From Anaerolineae bacterium (GTDB lineage: Bacteria; Chloroflexota; Anaerolineae; Anaerolineales; Anaerolineaceae), in the NCBI GenBank assembly GCA_013178185.1, contig JABLXC010000019.1:1-64000 (forward strand): DNA of 64,000 nucleotides. The letters are read 5' to 3'. Below the pieces are notes generated by a model that was not told where the DNA came from, did not search any database, and was given only the letters and a program-made list of their open reading frames with translations. A program made the position numbers and the translations under genes. This document shows, piece by piece, positions 63,064 through 64,000 of this stretch (the stretch's first letter is position 1; each line of letters opens with the position of its first letter).

Positions 63064-63177
63064 AAGTCCTCAAACTCAAGTGATTTTTACGGTGCAATTG
63101 TAACTTGTTTTGACGGCGAGATGCGCCTGTATTTACGATTGTCTATCAATATTGTAAGTGATGAAGGCTTATTCTGG

Positions 63178-63206
63178 TTGCAATTCATATATAGGGAGCT
63201 TATAAT
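63178..63206 (+). promoter_or_regulatory. Promoter of the right-edge Ser/Thr kinase
   Basis: TTGCAA (63178-63183), 17 bases, then perfect TATAAT (63201-63206). Transcription would begin near 63213, about 84 bases before the proposed CTG start. The 233 bases between purB and the kinase otherwise show no gene. Confidence 0.65.
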
Positions 63207-63296
63207 TTAACCATGTTCTGCTGGTAATTTACCGGCATTTGATTGGGTCCTGCGATCCATGTTCGAGCAGTTGGCTTCTTGTTCCAGGAGGACTAA

Positions 63297-64000
63297 CTGG
63301 AAACACAAAATATTACCCAAAGTTTTAACTCTGGTGAAGGGTCTGAAGGTCAATTAAAACCCGGTTCGGTTTTGATGGACCGTTACCTTGTCCAGGAGGT
63401 CATTGGCCTGGGCGGGATGGGCGCAGTGTATCGCGCCAGAGATTTGCATTTCCCTAATGTGATTCGCCTTGTTGCCGTCAAGGAGATGATCAATCAGGCT
63501 GCTGATCCAATCTTGCGACAGACAATCATACAAAACTTTGAGCGGGAAGCCAATATCCTGGTTACCCTGTCGCACCCATCCATCACAAAGATTTTAGATT
63601 TTTTTACTTATGAAGAAAGGTCTTACCTGGTTTTGGAGTACATTAATGGGAAAGATCTGGAAGCGCTTCTGAATACTACGCAGGGTTTCTTCCCGGAAGA
63701 CCAAGTGATTGCCTGGGCGATCGAACTTTGCGATGTCTTAAACTACCTGCACACCCATAAACCGGAACCCATTATCTTCCGGGATATGAAGCCTTCTAAC
63801 GTGATGATCAACCAGCAGAATCATGTCATCCTGGTGGATTTTGGCATTGCAAAGATATTTAAGGTTGGGCAGAAAGGTACGATGATCGGGACGGAGGGCT
63901 ATTCTCCGCCAGAGCAGTATCGGGGCGAAGCTTCTCCGATGGCTGATATCTATGCCCTGGGAGCAACCTTGCACCACATTCTCACCAGACGTGATCCACG
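63297..64000 (+). CDS. Ser/Thr protein kinase, partial, probable CTG start
   Basis: The open frame runs past the right edge. An in-frame TAA (63294-63296) directly precedes CTG at 63297, and AGGAGG (63286-63291) is correctly spaced for that CTG. In-frame TTG 63372 and ATG 63375 are alternatives but have no such site. Kinase motifs: 'VIGLGGMGAVYRA' Gly loop, 'VAVKEM' Lys, 'IIFRDMKPSN' catalytic loop (Phe where most have His), 'VDFGIAKIF' and 'EGYSPPEQY'. 234 residues are visible. The C-terminal part, which would show the sensor domain, lies outside. Confidence 0.85.
   Translation, partial: METQNITQSFNSGEGSEGQLKPGSVLMDRYLVQEVIGLGGMGAVYRARDLHFPNVIRLVAVKEMINQAADPILRQTIIQNFEREANILVTLSHPSITKILDFFTYEERSYLVLEYINGKDLEALLNTTQGFFPEDQVIAWAIELCDVLNYLHTHKPEPIIFRDMKPSNVMINQQNHVILVDFGIAKIFKVGQKGTMIGTEGYSPPEQYRGEASPMADIYALGATLHHILTRRDP

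Overview
The window reads as ordinary chromosome of an anaerobic member of the Chloroflexota, most likely class Anaerolineae. This is inferred from gene content alone: a bacterial mevalonate-pathway decarboxylase of the Roseiflexus type, an archaeal-style ADP-forming acyl-CoA synthetase with a four-subunit 2-oxoacid:ferredoxin oxidoreductase, split TIGR03960/TIGR03936 radical-SAM genes, a zinc-ribbon L28, and eukaryotic-type Ser/Thr kinases. No rRNA or other strong phylogenetic marker is present.

Layout. 1-120: the end of an ISNCY-like insertion sequence running off the left edge. 143-350: tRNA-His(GTG) with promoter and terminator. 426-1580: a cation diffusion facilitator. 1793-2587: an IclR regulator, divergent from a long plus-strand island (3046-13073). 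The island encodes 2-oxoacid:ferredoxin oxidoreductase (gamma-delta-alpha-beta), ADP-forming acyl-CoA synthetase (alpha, beta), a 29-residue membrane peptide behind a structured leader, an ECF transporter (fused double ATPase, S component, EcfT), a 2x[4Fe-4S] protein and an unrecognised Cys-rich protein. It closes with a terminator at 13109-13150. The likely logic is oxidative decarboxylation of a 2-oxoacid to acyl-CoA with reduced ferredoxin, then ATP from the acyl-CoA, with an attached transporter for an unknown substrate or vitamin.

13234-19955: a membrane-anchored protein, pth, mfd and uvrB (plus strand). 20002-24735: a minus-strand set of mvaD, site-2 protease, HEAT protein, a secreted HELMH metallopeptidase and acylphosphatase. 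24780-25585: a decayed IS1-family element. 25744-28478: cation/proton antiporter, small P-II-like protein and DUF1786 protein (minus). 28688-30774: methylmalonyl-CoA mutase large subunit and epimerase. 30926-35421: F1-ATPase genes atpA-G-D-C without F0 or delta, behind their own promoter, followed by an MreB homologue with altered nucleotide-site residues. 36486-45429: a minus-strand run with the redox repressor Rex, a large lipoprotein, YugP and PrsW proteases, tRNA-Arg(CCG), the radical-SAM pair, an SDR and DUF503. 45570-49505: folC and lon.

49605-56169 (minus): a coiled-coil protein, coaD, recG, and a DegV/YloV/Asp23 set resembling the fatty-acid kinase system. 56288-56470: rpmB (L28). 56524-58304 (minus): rpe and a Ser/Thr kinase. 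58386-60353 (plus): a Ca2+/H+ exchanger, an SH3-like protein and a DUF971 protein. 60369-63063 (minus): DUF362 and purB. From 63297 a second Ser/Thr kinase with a probable CTG start runs off the right edge. No CRISPR array, rRNA or prophage was seen.
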